The notes: a model not told the origin generated them from the sequence alone. Shown: positions 24,276-33,387, counted from the first letter of the stretch. The stretch: 64,000 nt of DNA from Streptomyces sp. CB00316 (GCF_001905595.1 NZ_LIXI01000002.1:744001-808000); one strand, 5' to 3'. A program made the numbers and translations.

Positions 24276-25130
24276 TCACCGCCCCCGCAGCACCAGATCC
24301 GCCACGACCGCCCGGTGGTCCGAGGCCGCGCTCTCCGGTACCCACGCGCGCCGCACCTGGGCGGCCCCCTTCGACACCGCCACGTAGTCGATCCGCTTGA
24401 CCGGGTCCTGCGCCGGGAAGGTCGGCGCCCCCGGATCGGCGTCCGTCAGCTCCTCCCACAGCGGGGCCAGCTCCGGGGCCCCGGGTTCCGCGTTGAGGTC
24501 GCCGAGCAGGATCTTCGGGCCCCGGTCCTCGGCCATGATCCGCCGGGTGTCGGCGACCTGGGCGACGCGTACGGCGGGGTCCGGGCGGTAGTCGAGGTGG
24601 GTCACATACACGTGCACGGGCCTCCCCTTCACCCGTACGACGACCTCGCCGAACCCCGGGGCCGGGGCCGGGACCGGGTCGGGATTCTGGGTCGACAGAC
24701 GGGTGATCTCGTGGTTCTCGGCGCTCACGATCCGGTACCGGGACAGCACCGCCACCCCGTACTCCGCCCGCGGCCCGCCCGGTTCGGTGGGGTCCAGGCT
24801 GTAGATCGGCGCGAAGTACACGTACATGCCCAGCCGCTCGGCCAGCTCTCCCGCGAGGTCGCGCCACTCGCTGCGGGGCCCCCAGTGCCGGTCGGCCTCC
24901 TGAAGGCCGATCACATCGGCCATGATCGCGCGCAGTTCGGTCGCCTGCCGGTCGAGGTCGAACGCGTTGTCCATGCCCGCACCGGCGTGGATGTTGTACG
25001 TGGCGACCCGCAGTGGCACGCCTGGGGAGGCCGCGGCGGCGGCAGGGGGCGCTCCGGGTGACGCGCCCAGCAGGGCCGCGGTGAGGAGCAGGTGAGGGAT
25101 GCGGATACGGATGCGGCGACGCGGTGACAT
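24276..25130 (-). CDS. secreted endonuclease/exonuclease/phosphatase-family protein
   Basis: A 284-residue protein with an N-terminal signal (MSPRRRIRIRIPHLLLTAALLGASPGAPPAAAAA). The EEP fold motifs are clear: ATYNIHAGAG (about 46), ADVIGLQEADRH with the metal-binding Glu (about 78), YVTHLDYRP (about 178), ILLGDLNAEPG (about 212), KRIDYVAVS and the terminal SDHRAVVADL catalytic Asp-His. Such proteins cleave phosphodiesters of nucleic acids or lipids outside the cell; the substrate cannot be told. GGAGAGCC precedes the ATG at 25130. It diverges from the DHA2 efflux gene. Confidence 0.85.
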   Translation of the reverse strand: MSPRRRIRIRIPHLLLTAALLGASPGAPPAAAAASPGVPLRVATYNIHAGAGMDNAFDLDRQATELRAIMADVIGLQEADRHWGPRSEWRDLAGELAERLGMYVYFAPIYSLDPTEPGGPRAEYGVAVLSRYRIVSAENHEITRLSTQNPDPVPAPAPGFGEVVVRVKGRPVHVYVTHLDYRPDPAVRVAQVADTRRIMAEDRGPKILLGDLNAEPGAPELAPLWEELTDADPGAPTFPAQDPVKRIDYVAVSKGAAQVRRAWVPESAASDHRAVVADLVLRGR

Positions 25131-25174
25131 GGCTCTCCAGTCAGCAGGGATGGCGGCGCACAGGCCGTAATCGA

Positions 25175-25235
25175 GTTGTACGCCGTACAGGGACTGCCCT
25201 ACGGTGTACAACGCGCACGTCCTCTACACCGTAGA
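25175..25235. promoter_or_regulatory. two inverted repeats in a divergent promoter region (TetR-type operators)
   Basis: GTTGTACGCCGTA (25175-25187) faces TACGGTGTACAAC (25200-25212) with one mismatch; a second, shorter palindrome TCTACACCGTAGA lies at 25223-25235. Both are upstream of the efflux gene and downstream of the nuclease start on the other strand. The TetR gene behind the efflux gene is the natural candidate to bind here. Confidence 0.6.
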
Positions 25236-25286
25236 ACTCATCGATCCGTCAAGGCCGCAAGCCGCGCCGGAGACCCAGGAGCCCGC

Positions 25287-26807
25287 ATGACGGCGCCCGC
25301 CGCACCGCGACCCGACCTCGCCCCCCATGGGCACCCGCAGCGCTGGCTGATCCTCGGCGTCATCTGTCTCGCCCAGCTCACCGTGCTGCTCGACAACACC
25401 GTCCTCAACGTCGCCATCCCTTCCCTCACCACGGAGCTGGACGCCTCCACCGCCGACGTGCAGTGGATGATCAACGCCTACTCGCTCGTCCAGTCCGGTC
25501 TGCTGCTCACCGCGGGCAGCTCCGCCGACCGCTACGGGCGCAAGAAGATGCTGGTCGTGGGCCTCGCCCTGTTCGGCATCGGCTCGCTGGCCGCCGGTCT
25601 CGCCCAGTCCTCCGGCCAGCTCATCGCGGCCCGGGCCGGCATGGGGGTCGGGGGCGCGCTGCTGATCACCACCACCCTCGCCGTCGTCGTCCAGATCTTC
25701 GACGACTCCGAGCGGGTCAAGGCGATCGGCCTCTGGTCGACCGTCAACTCCCTCGGCTTCGCGGCGGGGCCGCTCGTCGGCGGGGTGGTGCTCGACCACT
25801 TCTGGTGGGGCGCGATCTTCCTCATCAACATCCCGGTCGCCGTGATCGGCCTGGTCGCCGTCGTCCGGCTCGTACCGGAGTTCAAGAACCCGCGCGGGGA
25901 GCGGCCCGACCTGCTCGGCGCGCTGCTCTCCACGGTCGGGATGACCGCGCTCGTGTTCGCGATCATCTCCGGGCCCGAACACGGCTGGACGTCGGGCCGG
26001 GTGCTGCTCATGGCGTTCTTCGGGGTCGCCGTGCTCGCCGGGTTCGTCCTGTGGGAGCTGCACATCCCGCACCCCATGCTCGACATGCACTTCTTCCGGA
26101 ACCAGAAGTTCATCGGCGCGGTGGCGGGCGCGGTCCTGGTTGCCTTCGGCATGGGAGGCTCCCTCTTTCTGCTCACGCAGCACCTTCAGTTCGTTCTCGG
26201 GTACGGGCCGCTGGAGGCGGGTCTGCGTACGGCGCCGATGGCGCTCACCGTGGTCGCCCTCAACCTGACCGGCCTGGGCGCCCGGCTCGTCCCGAGGATG
26301 GGGACGCCCGCCACGATCGCGGCGGGCATGAGCTGCCTGGCGGCAGGTCTCGCGGCCATCGCGGTGCTCGGGCGCGACGGGTACACCGGGATGCTGCTCG
26401 GCCTGGTCGTGATGGGCGCGGGGATCGCCCTCGCGATGCCCGCGATGGCCAACGCCATCATGAGCGCCATCCCCCCGGAGAAGGCCGGGGTGGGCGCCGG
26501 GGTCAACGGCACGCTCGCGGAGTTCGGATACGGGCTCGGCGTCGCGGTGCTCGGCGCGGTCCTGAACATCCGGTTCGCCGCCCTCGTACCGGCCGCCGTC
26601 GGGGCCGCGTCGCTGCCGGCCGCTCTGGCCGCCGCCGACGGCCCGGGGGAGCGCGCGACGATCAGGGACGCGTTCGCCTCCGGCCTGGAGACCAGCCAGC
26701 TGGTCGGCGCGGTCGCGGTGCTGGCGGGCGGTCTGCTCGCGGCGATGCTGCTGCGCCGGGCCGAACGGGCGGAGGCGGCGGCCGGGAAGCCGGAGGCGGC
26801 GGCATAG
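25287..26807 (+). CDS. DHA2-family MFS drug efflux transporter (14 TM)
   Basis: A 506-residue transporter with about 14 hydrophobic helices. Signature sequences are LDNTVLNVAIPSLTTEL in TM1 (the DHA2 motif D1, about 36-52), the loop 2-3 motif GSSADRYGRKKML (about 83-95), and motif C GFAAGPLVGGVVLD (about 158-171) typical of antiporters. It likely exports a hydrophobic toxic compound using the proton gradient. GGAG lies 7 bases before the ATG. The promoter carries two palindromes, and a TetR gene follows 154 bases downstream on the same strand, a common repressor-pump layout. Confidence 0.88.
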   Translation: MTAPAAPRPDLAPHGHPQRWLILGVICLAQLTVLLDNTVLNVAIPSLTTELDASTADVQWMINAYSLVQSGLLLTAGSSADRYGRKKMLVVGLALFGIGSLAAGLAQSSGQLIAARAGMGVGGALLITTTLAVVVQIFDDSERVKAIGLWSTVNSLGFAAGPLVGGVVLDHFWWGAIFLINIPVAVIGLVAVVRLVPEFKNPRGERPDLLGALLSTVGMTALVFAIISGPEHGWTSGRVLLMAFFGVAVLAGFVLWELHIPHPMLDMHFFRNQKFIGAVAGAVLVAFGMGGSLFLLTQHLQFVLGYGPLEAGLRTAPMALTVVALNLTGLGARLVPRMGTPATIAAGMSCLAAGLAAIAVLGRDGYTGMLLGLVVMGAGIALAMPAMANAIMSAIPPEKAGVGAGVNGTLAEFGYGLGVAVLGAVLNIRFAALVPAAVGAASLPAALAAADGPGERATIRDAFASGLETSQLVGAVAVLAGGLLAAMLLRRAERAEAAAGKPEAAA

Positions 26808-26961
26808 CATCGGAGGGGGCGCACATTGCGGACCGTAGGCGTCCGGTACGTCGGCCCTTCCGCAGCGCAGGGTAGGACACGGCGGCGCGGGGCAGTACAG
26901 GACAGGGCAGGGCAGGACCGCACAGGCGGTGGTGGTCCCCGCAAGACGAGGAGAGTGCGCC

Positions 26962-27747
26962 ATGGTGTCCGCGTCCGACCGTGAGAAGAACCCCGCGCGG
27001 ACCAGTGTGTGGCTCGACCGACGGACCCCTTCGCGGACCCGCAGGACCGAGTCCCCGACGGGCCTGGATCTGAACAGGATCACCGAGGCGTCGGTGCGGC
27101 TGCTGGACGCCGAGGGCCTCGCCAAGTTCTCCATGCGCCGGCTCGCCGCCGAACTGGACGTCACCGCGATGTCCCTCTACTGGTACGTCGACACCAAGGA
27201 CGACCTCCTGGAGCTCGCGCTCGACTCGGTCTACGCGGAGATCGCCCCGCCCCGCGAGGACACCGACTGGCCGGAGCGGCTGCGCGAGCTCGCCCGCAGT
27301 TACCGCGAACTGATCGTCCGCCACATCTGGATCTCCCCCCTGGCCGGGACCTTCCTCAACATCGGCCCGAACTCGGTGCTGTTCTCGTCCGCCGTCATGG
27401 ACGTCATCCGGGCCACCGGCCTGCCTCTGGAACGGCAGACGGGCGCGCTCGCGGCGGTCTTCCAGTTCGTGTACGGATTCGGCACCGTCGAGGGCAACTT
27501 CAAGGCGCGGTGCGACGCGACGGGGCTCACCCAGGACGCGTACCACCGGCATGCGATGGGCACGATCCGGGCCCAGCCGCACCTGCGGAGGGTCGTCGAG
27601 GCCTCCGACGACCTGATGGCGGCCCGGGGCGGCGACACGGTCGAGGAGATGCGCGAGCGGGACTTCGTCTTCGCGCTGGACCTGCTGATCGCGGGCATCG
27701 AGGCGATGTGCGCGCGGACGGGCTCCCCGACGACCGCCGCTCAGTAG
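26962..27747 (+). CDS. TetR-family regulator
   Basis: A 261-residue regulator. The helix-turn-helix lies after a 30-residue basic leader: ITEASVRLLDAEGLAKFSMRRLAAELDVTAMSLYWYVDTKDDLLELALD (about 38-86). The C-terminal ligand domain (about 100-250) is of the TetR_C_1 class seen in the tetracycline repressor itself, consistent with control of an efflux pump. ATG 26962 has GAGGAGAG upstream. Between the pump stop and this gene, about 26865-26925, there is G-rich short-repeat DNA (repeated GGGCAGG/GGACAGG). Probably represses the DHA2 gene upstream. Confidence 0.87.
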   Translation: MVSASDREKNPARTSVWLDRRTPSRTRRTESPTGLDLNRITEASVRLLDAEGLAKFSMRRLAAELDVTAMSLYWYVDTKDDLLELALDSVYAEIAPPREDTDWPERLRELARSYRELIVRHIWISPLAGTFLNIGPNSVLFSSAVMDVIRATGLPLERQTGALAAVFQFVYGFGTVEGNFKARCDATGLTQDAYHRHAMGTIRAQPHLRRVVEASDDLMAARGGDTVEEMRERDFVFALDLLIAGIEAMCARTGSPTTAAQ

Positions 27748-28697
27748 CCGCGCTCCACGTCCACGGTCAGCCCGGGGCGCCGGCCCTTCCGCACGGCCTC
27801 CCAGCAGGCGGCGAAGTCCCTGGCCACGTCCTCGTCGGCGGTGATCCCCGCGGAGTGCGAGGTGATGACCGTACGGGGCAGCCGCCAGACCGGATCGCCG
27901 GGTGCGGCCGGCTCCTCGGGCAGCACGTCCAGCACCGCGCGCCGCACCCCACCGCCCCGCAGCGCGGCCTCCAGCGCCTCCAGATCCACCGTCGCGCCCC
28001 GCCCCACGTTCACGAACGTCGCCCCCCGCACCGCCGCGAACCGGCCCGCCCCGAAGAAGCCCTCCGTGGCCCCGGTCGACGGCAGGGCGGCCACCACCCA
28101 CCGGGCGCCCGCCAACTCGCCCGCGTCCTCGTCCGCCCCGACCACTCGGTCGAAGCCCGGCGGAGGCGGCCCGGTCCGCGCGGTGCGGGCCACGCCCACC
28201 GTGCGCACACCACAGCCGCGCAGCAGCCCGGCGACGGCCCCGCCGATCCGCCCGGTGCCGTAGACGAGGGCGGTCTGCCCGGCGACCAGCTCGGAGGGCA
28301 GGCGGCGCCACTCGGCCCGGGCGTGCTGGGCGGCGTACTCGGGGACGTTCTGGCACTCGGCGAGCACCCAGCCCAGGACGTACTGGGCGATCCGCTCGCC
28401 CATCCGCCCCACGGTCCGGGTCAGCAGCGCCCCGGCGGGCCAGGGCCCGGCGGCGAGCAGGGGATCCGTACCGGCGTTGACGCTGTGGAACCAGAGCAGC
28501 CGGTCGGTACGCAGCGCGTCAGGCAGCGCGGCCCCCACACAGAGGAGAGGACCGCCGGCCGCCTCCCCGTCCCCCAGGGGCTCGGCGCCGCGACCGGTGA
28601 TCCGCTCCAACTCCCGTACGAGAGAAGCGCTCAGCTCGGGCGCGACCAGCAGCCGCGCCCGCGCGAGGAGCTCCGGTCCGGGCGCCACCCGTATCAC
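27741..28697 (-). CDS. D-isomer 2-hydroxyacid dehydrogenase family protein
   Basis: A 318-residue NAD-dependent dehydrogenase. The Rossmann motif ALVYGTGRIGGAVAGLLRG lies near residues 144-162; NVGRGATVDLEALEAAL near 231 and a glutamate-containing DVLPEEPAAPGDPVWRLP near 256 precede the catalytic His in VITSHSAG (about 278). The GTG start overlaps the upstream stop as GTGA, so it is translationally coupled to the PPOX gene. It overlaps the convergent TetR gene by seven bases at its 3' end. Substrate unknown. Confidence 0.83.
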   Translation of the reverse strand: MIRVAPGPELLARARLLVAPELSASLVRELERITGRGAEPLGDGEAAGGPLLCVGAALPDALRTDRLLWFHSVNAGTDPLLAAGPWPAGALLTRTVGRMGERIAQYVLGWVLAECQNVPEYAAQHARAEWRRLPSELVAGQTALVYGTGRIGGAVAGLLRGCGVRTVGVARTARTGPPPPGFDRVVGADEDAGELAGARWVVAALPSTGATEGFFGAGRFAAVRGATFVNVGRGATVDLEALEAALRGGGVRRAVLDVLPEEPAAPGDPVWRLPRTVITSHSAGITADEDVARDFAACWEAVRKGRRPGLTVDVERGY

Positions 28698-29164
28698 GTG
28701 CCCGGCGCCAGATGCGCCGGGAAGCCGCCGGTGGCGACGGGCCCCCAGCGTTCCGGGGTGACCCGGATGACCGACTTGCCCTGCTTCACCATGGCGGCCC
28801 GGTACTCGTCCCAGTCCGGGTGCTCGCCGGAGATGTTCCGGAAGTACTCGACGAGCGGCTCCACGGACTCCGGGGCGTCGAGCACCTCCGCCACACCGTC
28901 GACCTGCACCCACGGCCCGTCCCACGCGTCGGAGAGGACGATCACGCTGACCCGCTCGTCGCGCCTGGCGTTGCGGGTCTTGGCGCGCTCCGGGTACGTC
29001 GACATGACGATCCGGCCCGCGTCGTCGACCCCGCAGGTCAGCGGGGAGCCCTGGGGACGGCCGTCGGCCCGGGCGGTCAGCAGGATCGCCCGGTGCCGGG
29101 GCCGTACGAAGGCCAGCAACTCATCGAGGTCCACGGCGGTGTTGGTCGCGATGTCGGGAGCCAT
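28694..29164 (-). CDS. PPOX-class F420-dependent oxidoreductase
   Basis: A 156-residue split-barrel flavin/deazaflavin protein. LDELLAFVRPRHRAILLTARADGRPQGSPLTCGVDD and STYPERAKTRNARRDERVSVIVL carry the Arg/Lys-rich cofactor-binding pattern of F420-binding PPOX-like enzymes. The ATG at 29164 is preferred; a GTG three codons upstream is possible. It is the first gene of a two-gene minus-strand operon with the hydroxyacid dehydrogenase. Reaction unknown. Confidence 0.8.
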   Translation of the reverse strand: MAPDIATNTAVDLDELLAFVRPRHRAILLTARADGRPQGSPLTCGVDDAGRIVMSTYPERAKTRNARRDERVSVIVLSDAWDGPWVQVDGVAEVLDAPESVEPLVEYFRNISGEHPDWDEYRAAMVKQGKSVIRVTPERWGPVATGGFPAHLAPGT

Positions 29165-29198
29165 GGGCACCACTTTACGACCGGTCGTACGCCCGACC

Positions 29199-29242
29199 GC
29201 GGCAGCGAACCACGCTCCTGGCGGCAGCGAGCCACGCTCCTG
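29199..29242. repeat. 22-bp tandem repeat
   Basis: Two adjacent copies of GCGGCAGCGAACCACGCTCCTG (second copy has G for A at position 11) lie between the PPOX gene and the YceI gene. Confidence 0.8.
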
Positions 29243-29245
29243 CCG

Positions 29246-30061
29246 CTATCCGGGCGGTGCCTCGCCCTGTACCGCCTGGATGTCCAGCTCCACGCGCAGG
29301 GTGGTCCCGATGGCGGAGATGCCCGCCTGGACGACCTGGTTGTAGTTCATCGCGAACTCGTCGCGGCGCAGCTCGGCCGTGGCGTGGAAGGCGGCGCGCA
29401 CCCCGCCCCACGGGTCGGGTCCGGTGCCGAGATAGGTCAGGTCCAGGTCGACCGCGCGGGAGACGCCGTGCATGGTCAGCTCGCCGTGGACCGTCCAACG
29501 GTCGGGGCCGGCCGGGGCGAGGCCGGTGGAGCGGTAGGTGATCTCCGGGTAGCGGTCCACGTCGAGGAAGTCGGGCGAGCGCAGGTGCTTGTCCCGCATG
29601 CCGTTGCCGGTGTCGATGCTGGCCGCGCCGATCATCGCGTCGACCCGGGACCGGGAGACGTCCTCGGCGATCGCGATCCGGCCGCCGAAGTCGGTGAACC
29701 GGCCGTGCACGCTGGAGATCCCCAGGTGCTGGGCGACCGCGCCGACCGAGGAGTGGGCCGGGTCCAGCGACCAGGCGCCCGGTGGCGGGAGCTGGACCCC
29801 GCCCTGGCGGGCCAGCACGATCTGCCCGCCCTCGATCCGGCCGCTCGCCGTGACGAGGGCGGTGGAGGCGGCGGGGGCGTACCCGACCGCCGTGACGATC
29901 ACCGTGTACGCGCCGGCCGGCAGGGACCCGTCCGTGCGGACGGCCCCGTCCTCGTCGGCCGCGGCGCGCAGCACCTGGGTGCCGGTCATGTCGGTGACCG
30001 TCACGACGGCGTGCTGGACCGCCCAGCCGTCCCGCGTCCGTACCTGTGCGCGAAGTCCCAT
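29246..30061 (-). CDS. YceI-family protein with N-terminal carboxypeptidase-regulatory-like domain
   Basis: A 271-residue protein. Residues about 1-85 form a beta-sandwich of the carboxypeptidase regulatory-like type (AVVTVTDMTGTQVLRAAADEDG, AYTVIVTAVGYAPAAS). The rest is a YceI lipocalin-like domain: WSLDPAHSSVGAVAQHLGISSVHGRFTDFGG, DKHLRSPDFLDVDRYPEITYRS and the terminal GTTLRVELDIQAV. YceI proteins bind isoprenoid or polar lipid ligands. There is no signal peptide, so it appears cytosolic. AGGAGAG precedes the ATG. Its first domain resembles the repeats at the end of the transporter encoded just upstream, which suggests functional pairing. Confidence 0.84.
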   Translation of the reverse strand: MGLRAQVRTRDGWAVQHAVVTVTDMTGTQVLRAAADEDGAVRTDGSLPAGAYTVIVTAVGYAPAASTALVTASGRIEGGQIVLARQGGVQLPPPGAWSLDPAHSSVGAVAQHLGISSVHGRFTDFGGRIAIAEDVSRSRVDAMIGAASIDTGNGMRDKHLRSPDFLDVDRYPEITYRSTGLAPAGPDRWTVHGELTMHGVSRAVDLDLTYLGTGPDPWGGVRAAFHATAELRRDEFAMNYNQVVQAGISAIGTTLRVELDIQAVQGEAPPG

Positions 30062-30309
30062 CCGTATCTCTCTCCTAGCTCCATGACCCTGGGTCACATG
30101 AGTCGGGCCCCGGGGCGGGCACGACAGGCCGTCCCCTGCCTGCCGTACCCGCCACCGGGGCCCGTTTCCGCCCGGTCGCGACAGCCTCTCCGCTGGAAGT
30201 GCCGTCCGACCAGGGGTCTTCGCGATCCCTTCACGTACTTGCTTGTTCACGCGTGTCCCTACAGGTGCACGCGTGAACGTACGGAAGGGAACAATTCCGC
30301 GGCGCGCTG

Positions 30310-32811
30310 TCACTCACCCGGGTGGGCGAGCTCGATGTCGTGCCCGTCGACGCCCGTACCGGTCACCGTCAGCGCGCCCGCCACCGGCGGGTAGCCGGTC
30401 GCGATGACCGAGTACTCGCCCGCGTCCAGGTCGGTGAAGGCGTACGCGCCGTCCTCGCCGGTCGTCGCGGTGGCGACCACGTTGCCCGCCGCGTCGATCA
30501 GCGTGACCCGGGCGTCGGCCAGCGGGCTCCGGGCGGACCCGGCCCGTACGACGCCCCGCACCAGCGCACCGGCCCGCAGCGCGGCCTCGACGCGGGTGAC
30601 GCCCTGGCCGCCGACCTCCACCGGCAGCGCCAGCGGGCGGAACCCGGCGGCGTTGACCGCGACGGTCACGGGGCCCGGGACCAACTCGCCGAACGCGAAC
30701 TCCCCGGCCTGGCCTGACGTCCCGGTGGCCAGGACGTCGCCCCGTACGTCGGTGACGATGACCATCGCGCCGTCCACCGGCGTACCGGACTCGGCGGCCC
30801 GTACGGTTCCGGCCAGTCCGCTCGTACCGGAGAGCAGGATGTCGAAGGCCAGCGGCTCCTCGCCGACGACCACCGTCGACGCCTGCGGCTGGAAACCGTC
30901 GGCGGAGGCGATCAGGACGTAGCTGCCGGAGCCCGGCGCGTCCAGCGTGTAGCCGCCGTCTCCCCGCGCGACGGAACGCCCCAGCTGACGGCCGCCCAGC
31001 GAGATCAGGGTGACGGCCGCACGGGCGACCGGAGCCCCTTCGGCGCCGCGCACGACACCCTGTACGGGCGTGCCCTGGACGGTCTCGTACGAGGTGACGG
31101 CATCGGCCGTGTCGACGGAGGTGACCTTGGCCGCGCCCTCGGAGACGAGTGCGGTGGCGCCGACGGCGGCCGGAACCTCCGTTTCCGCGGGAGCGGTCCC
31201 CGCCTGCGGGCCGTCGTTCCCGGCGCTGGTCTTCAGAGCGACCTCCTTGATGAAGAGCGTCACGATGAAGGCGACCAGGGCGCACGGGGCGGCGTACAGG
31301 AAGACGTCGCCGACACCGTGCCCGTACGCGGCCTCCATGACCACGCGGAACGGCTCGGGCAGCTTGTCCAGGTCGGGGATGCCCCCGCCGCCGATGCCGC
31401 TGTGGCCGAGCTTGGCGCCCTCGGGTCCGAGGTCGGCGAGGCCGTCCTTGACGTACTGCGTGACGCGGTTGCCCAGGACGGCGCCGAGCGCCGAGACGCC
31501 GATCGCGCCGCCGAGGGACCGGAAGAAGGTGACGACGGAGCTCGCGGAACCGAGGTCCTCGGGAGCGACCTGGTTCTGCGTCGCGAGAACCAGGTTCTGC
31601 ATCATCATGCCGATGCCGAGACCCATGACGAACATGTAGATCGCGACGTGCCAGTACTCGGTGTCGTACCGGATCGTGCCCAGCAGACCGAGCCCCGCCG
31701 TGACCAGGAAGCCACCGGTGACCAGCCAGGCCTTCCAGCGCCCGGTCTTGGTGATGACCTGACCGGAGACGGTCGAGGAGAGGAAGAGGCCCGCGATCAT
31801 CGGGATCGTCATGACGCCGGACATCGTCGGCGACTTGCCGCGCGCGAGCTGGAAGTACTGGCTGAAGAAGATCGTGCCCGCGAACATCGCGATGCCGACG
31901 AACAGCGACGCGATCGAGGCCAGCGTGATGGTGCGGTTGCGGAAGAGGCGCAGCGGGATGATCGGCTCGGCGGCCCGCGACTCGATGAGGACGAAGATCA
32001 GGCCGAGCAGGACCGAGCCCGCGACCATCACGTACGTCTGCCACGACAGCCAGTCGTACTTGTCACCGGCGAAGGTCACCCAGACCAGCAGCAGCGAGAC
32101 GGCGGCGCTGATGAAGAACGCGCCGGACCAGTCGACCTTGACACCCTCGCGCTTGACGACCGGGAGCTTCAGGGTCTTCTGGAGCACGATGAGGGCGATG
32201 ATCGCGAACGGCACGCCCACGTAGAAGCACCAGCGCCAGCCCATCCAGCTGGTGTCGGTGATGACGCCGCCGAGGAGCGGGCCGCCGACGGTGGCGACGG
32301 CGAAGACCGCGCCCAGGTAGCCGCTGTAGCGGCCGCGCTCGCGCGGGGCGATCATCGCGGCCATCACGATCTGCGCGAGGGCGGAGAGACCGCCGACGCC
32401 GATGCCCTGGACGACGCGGCAGGCGATGAGCATGCCGCTGCTGGTCGACAGACCGGCGACGACCGATCCGAGGACGTAGATGATCAGGGCTATCTGGACC
32501 AGCAGCTTCTTGCTGAACAGGTCCGAGAGCTTGCCCCAGAGCGGGGTGGTGGCGGTCATGGCCAGCAGCGAGGCCGTGACGACCCAGGTGTAGGCGCTCT
32601 GCCCGCCGCCGAGGTCGGAGATGATCTCGGGGAGGGCGTTGGAGACGACCGTCGACGACAGGATCGCGACGAACATGCCGAGCAGCAGCCCGGTCAGCGC
32701 CTCCATGATCTGCCGGTGTGTCATCGGCGTGCCGTCGGAGGCGCCGGGGCCGCTGTGGCCTCCGTGCTTGGCGTGGCCGCCCCGCACACCGGTCGGTGTG
32801 GTCGTAGCCAT
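30310..32811 (-). CDS. DHA2-family MFS transporter with three C-terminal carboxypeptidase-regulatory-like repeats
   Basis: An 833-residue fusion. Residues about 28-550 form a 14-TM DHA2 exporter (MFVAILSSTVVSNALPEI in TM1, GKLSDLFSKKLLV loop motif, AVATVGGPLLGGVITD motif C). From about 578 there are three repeats of roughly 80 residues beginning VQGVVRGAEGAPVARAAVTLI, LAGTVRAAESGTPVDGAMVIV and VRGVVRAGSARSPLADARVTLI, each with the beta-sandwich pattern of carboxypeptidase regulatory-like domains. The ATG at 32811 follows AAGGA. It lies 31 bases after a MarR gene, probably its repressor, and 248 bases before the YceI gene on the same strand. Confidence 0.86.
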   Translation of the reverse strand: MATTTPTGVRGGHAKHGGHSGPGASDGTPMTHRQIMEALTGLLLGMFVAILSSTVVSNALPEIISDLGGGQSAYTWVVTASLLAMTATTPLWGKLSDLFSKKLLVQIALIIYVLGSVVAGLSTSSGMLIACRVVQGIGVGGLSALAQIVMAAMIAPRERGRYSGYLGAVFAVATVGGPLLGGVITDTSWMGWRWCFYVGVPFAIIALIVLQKTLKLPVVKREGVKVDWSGAFFISAAVSLLLVWVTFAGDKYDWLSWQTYVMVAGSVLLGLIFVLIESRAAEPIIPLRLFRNRTITLASIASLFVGIAMFAGTIFFSQYFQLARGKSPTMSGVMTIPMIAGLFLSSTVSGQVITKTGRWKAWLVTGGFLVTAGLGLLGTIRYDTEYWHVAIYMFVMGLGIGMMMQNLVLATQNQVAPEDLGSASSVVTFFRSLGGAIGVSALGAVLGNRVTQYVKDGLADLGPEGAKLGHSGIGGGGIPDLDKLPEPFRVVMEAAYGHGVGDVFLYAAPCALVAFIVTLFIKEVALKTSAGNDGPQAGTAPAETEVPAAVGATALVSEGAAKVTSVDTADAVTSYETVQGTPVQGVVRGAEGAPVARAAVTLISLGGRQLGRSVARGDGGYTLDAPGSGSYVLIASADGFQPQASTVVVGEEPLAFDILLSGTSGLAGTVRAAESGTPVDGAMVIVTDVRGDVLATGTSGQAGEFAFGELVPGPVTVAVNAAGFRPLALPVEVGGQGVTRVEAALRAGALVRGVVRAGSARSPLADARVTLIDAAGNVVATATTGEDGAYAFTDLDAGEYSVIATGYPPVAGALTVTGTGVDGHDIELAHPGE

Positions 32812-32842
32812 TGAGTTCCTTATCCGTGCGTATTTGCTTCTG

Positions 32843-33355
32843 TTACACAGGTGTACGGGTGTACGCGTCGTCGCCGAGCCCGTTCCGGCACTCGCCGGAA
32901 TGGCTTCCGGGGGCACAGCCACCGGGTCCGCGACAGGCGAAGCTGTCGCGCAGCCGGGACAGCAGCGCGTTGAGCCGGCCGACGTCCTCGTCGGACCAGT
33001 CGGCGAGATTGCGGGCGAACATCTCGGTGGTCCGCCGCGTCAGCTCGTCGAGCTGCGCGTGACCGCCGGGGGTCAGCCGCAGGATGCGGGACCGCTTGTC
33101 CGCCGGGTCCGGGGACCGCTCGATCCAGCCGTGCTGGGCCACATGGCCCACGTGGCGACTGGTCACCGAGAGGTCCACGGCCATCAGCTCGGCGAGTCTG
33201 CTGATCCGCATCTCGCCGTGCCGGTCCAGGAGCGTCAGCACGGCGGCGGAGCCGCCGGGGCACGCGGGGGGCAGCGCGCGGGCGAGCCCGCGCTTGACGG
33301 CCCCCACCGCGCTGAGCTGGCGGGCCAGTTCCTCGTACCGACTCCGTGCGGCCAC
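32843..33355 (-). CDS. MarR-family regulator
   Basis: A 170-residue regulator. The winged helix is seen in GGSAAVLTLLDRHGEMRISRLAELMAVDLSVTSRHVGHVAQHGWIERSPDPADKRSRILRLT (about 35-95), including the conserved Asp-Arg of the wing. The C-terminal tail holds CRGPGGCAPGSHSGEC, three cysteines that could sense oxidation or bind metal (speculative). GTG 33355 with GGGGGG upstream is preferred; a GTG six codons earlier is possible. Two inverted repeats sit upstream, so it probably controls itself and the downstream efflux gene in one operon. Confidence 0.87.
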   Translation of the reverse strand: MAARSRYEELARQLSAVGAVKRGLARALPPACPGGSAAVLTLLDRHGEMRISRLAELMAVDLSVTSRHVGHVAQHGWIERSPDPADKRSRILRLTPGGHAQLDELTRRTTEMFARNLADWSDEDVGRLNALLSRLRDSFACRGPGGCAPGSHSGECRNGLGDDAYTRTPV

Positions 33356-33387
33356 CGGTACCCCCCAACGCACTGATGCCTATGTTG

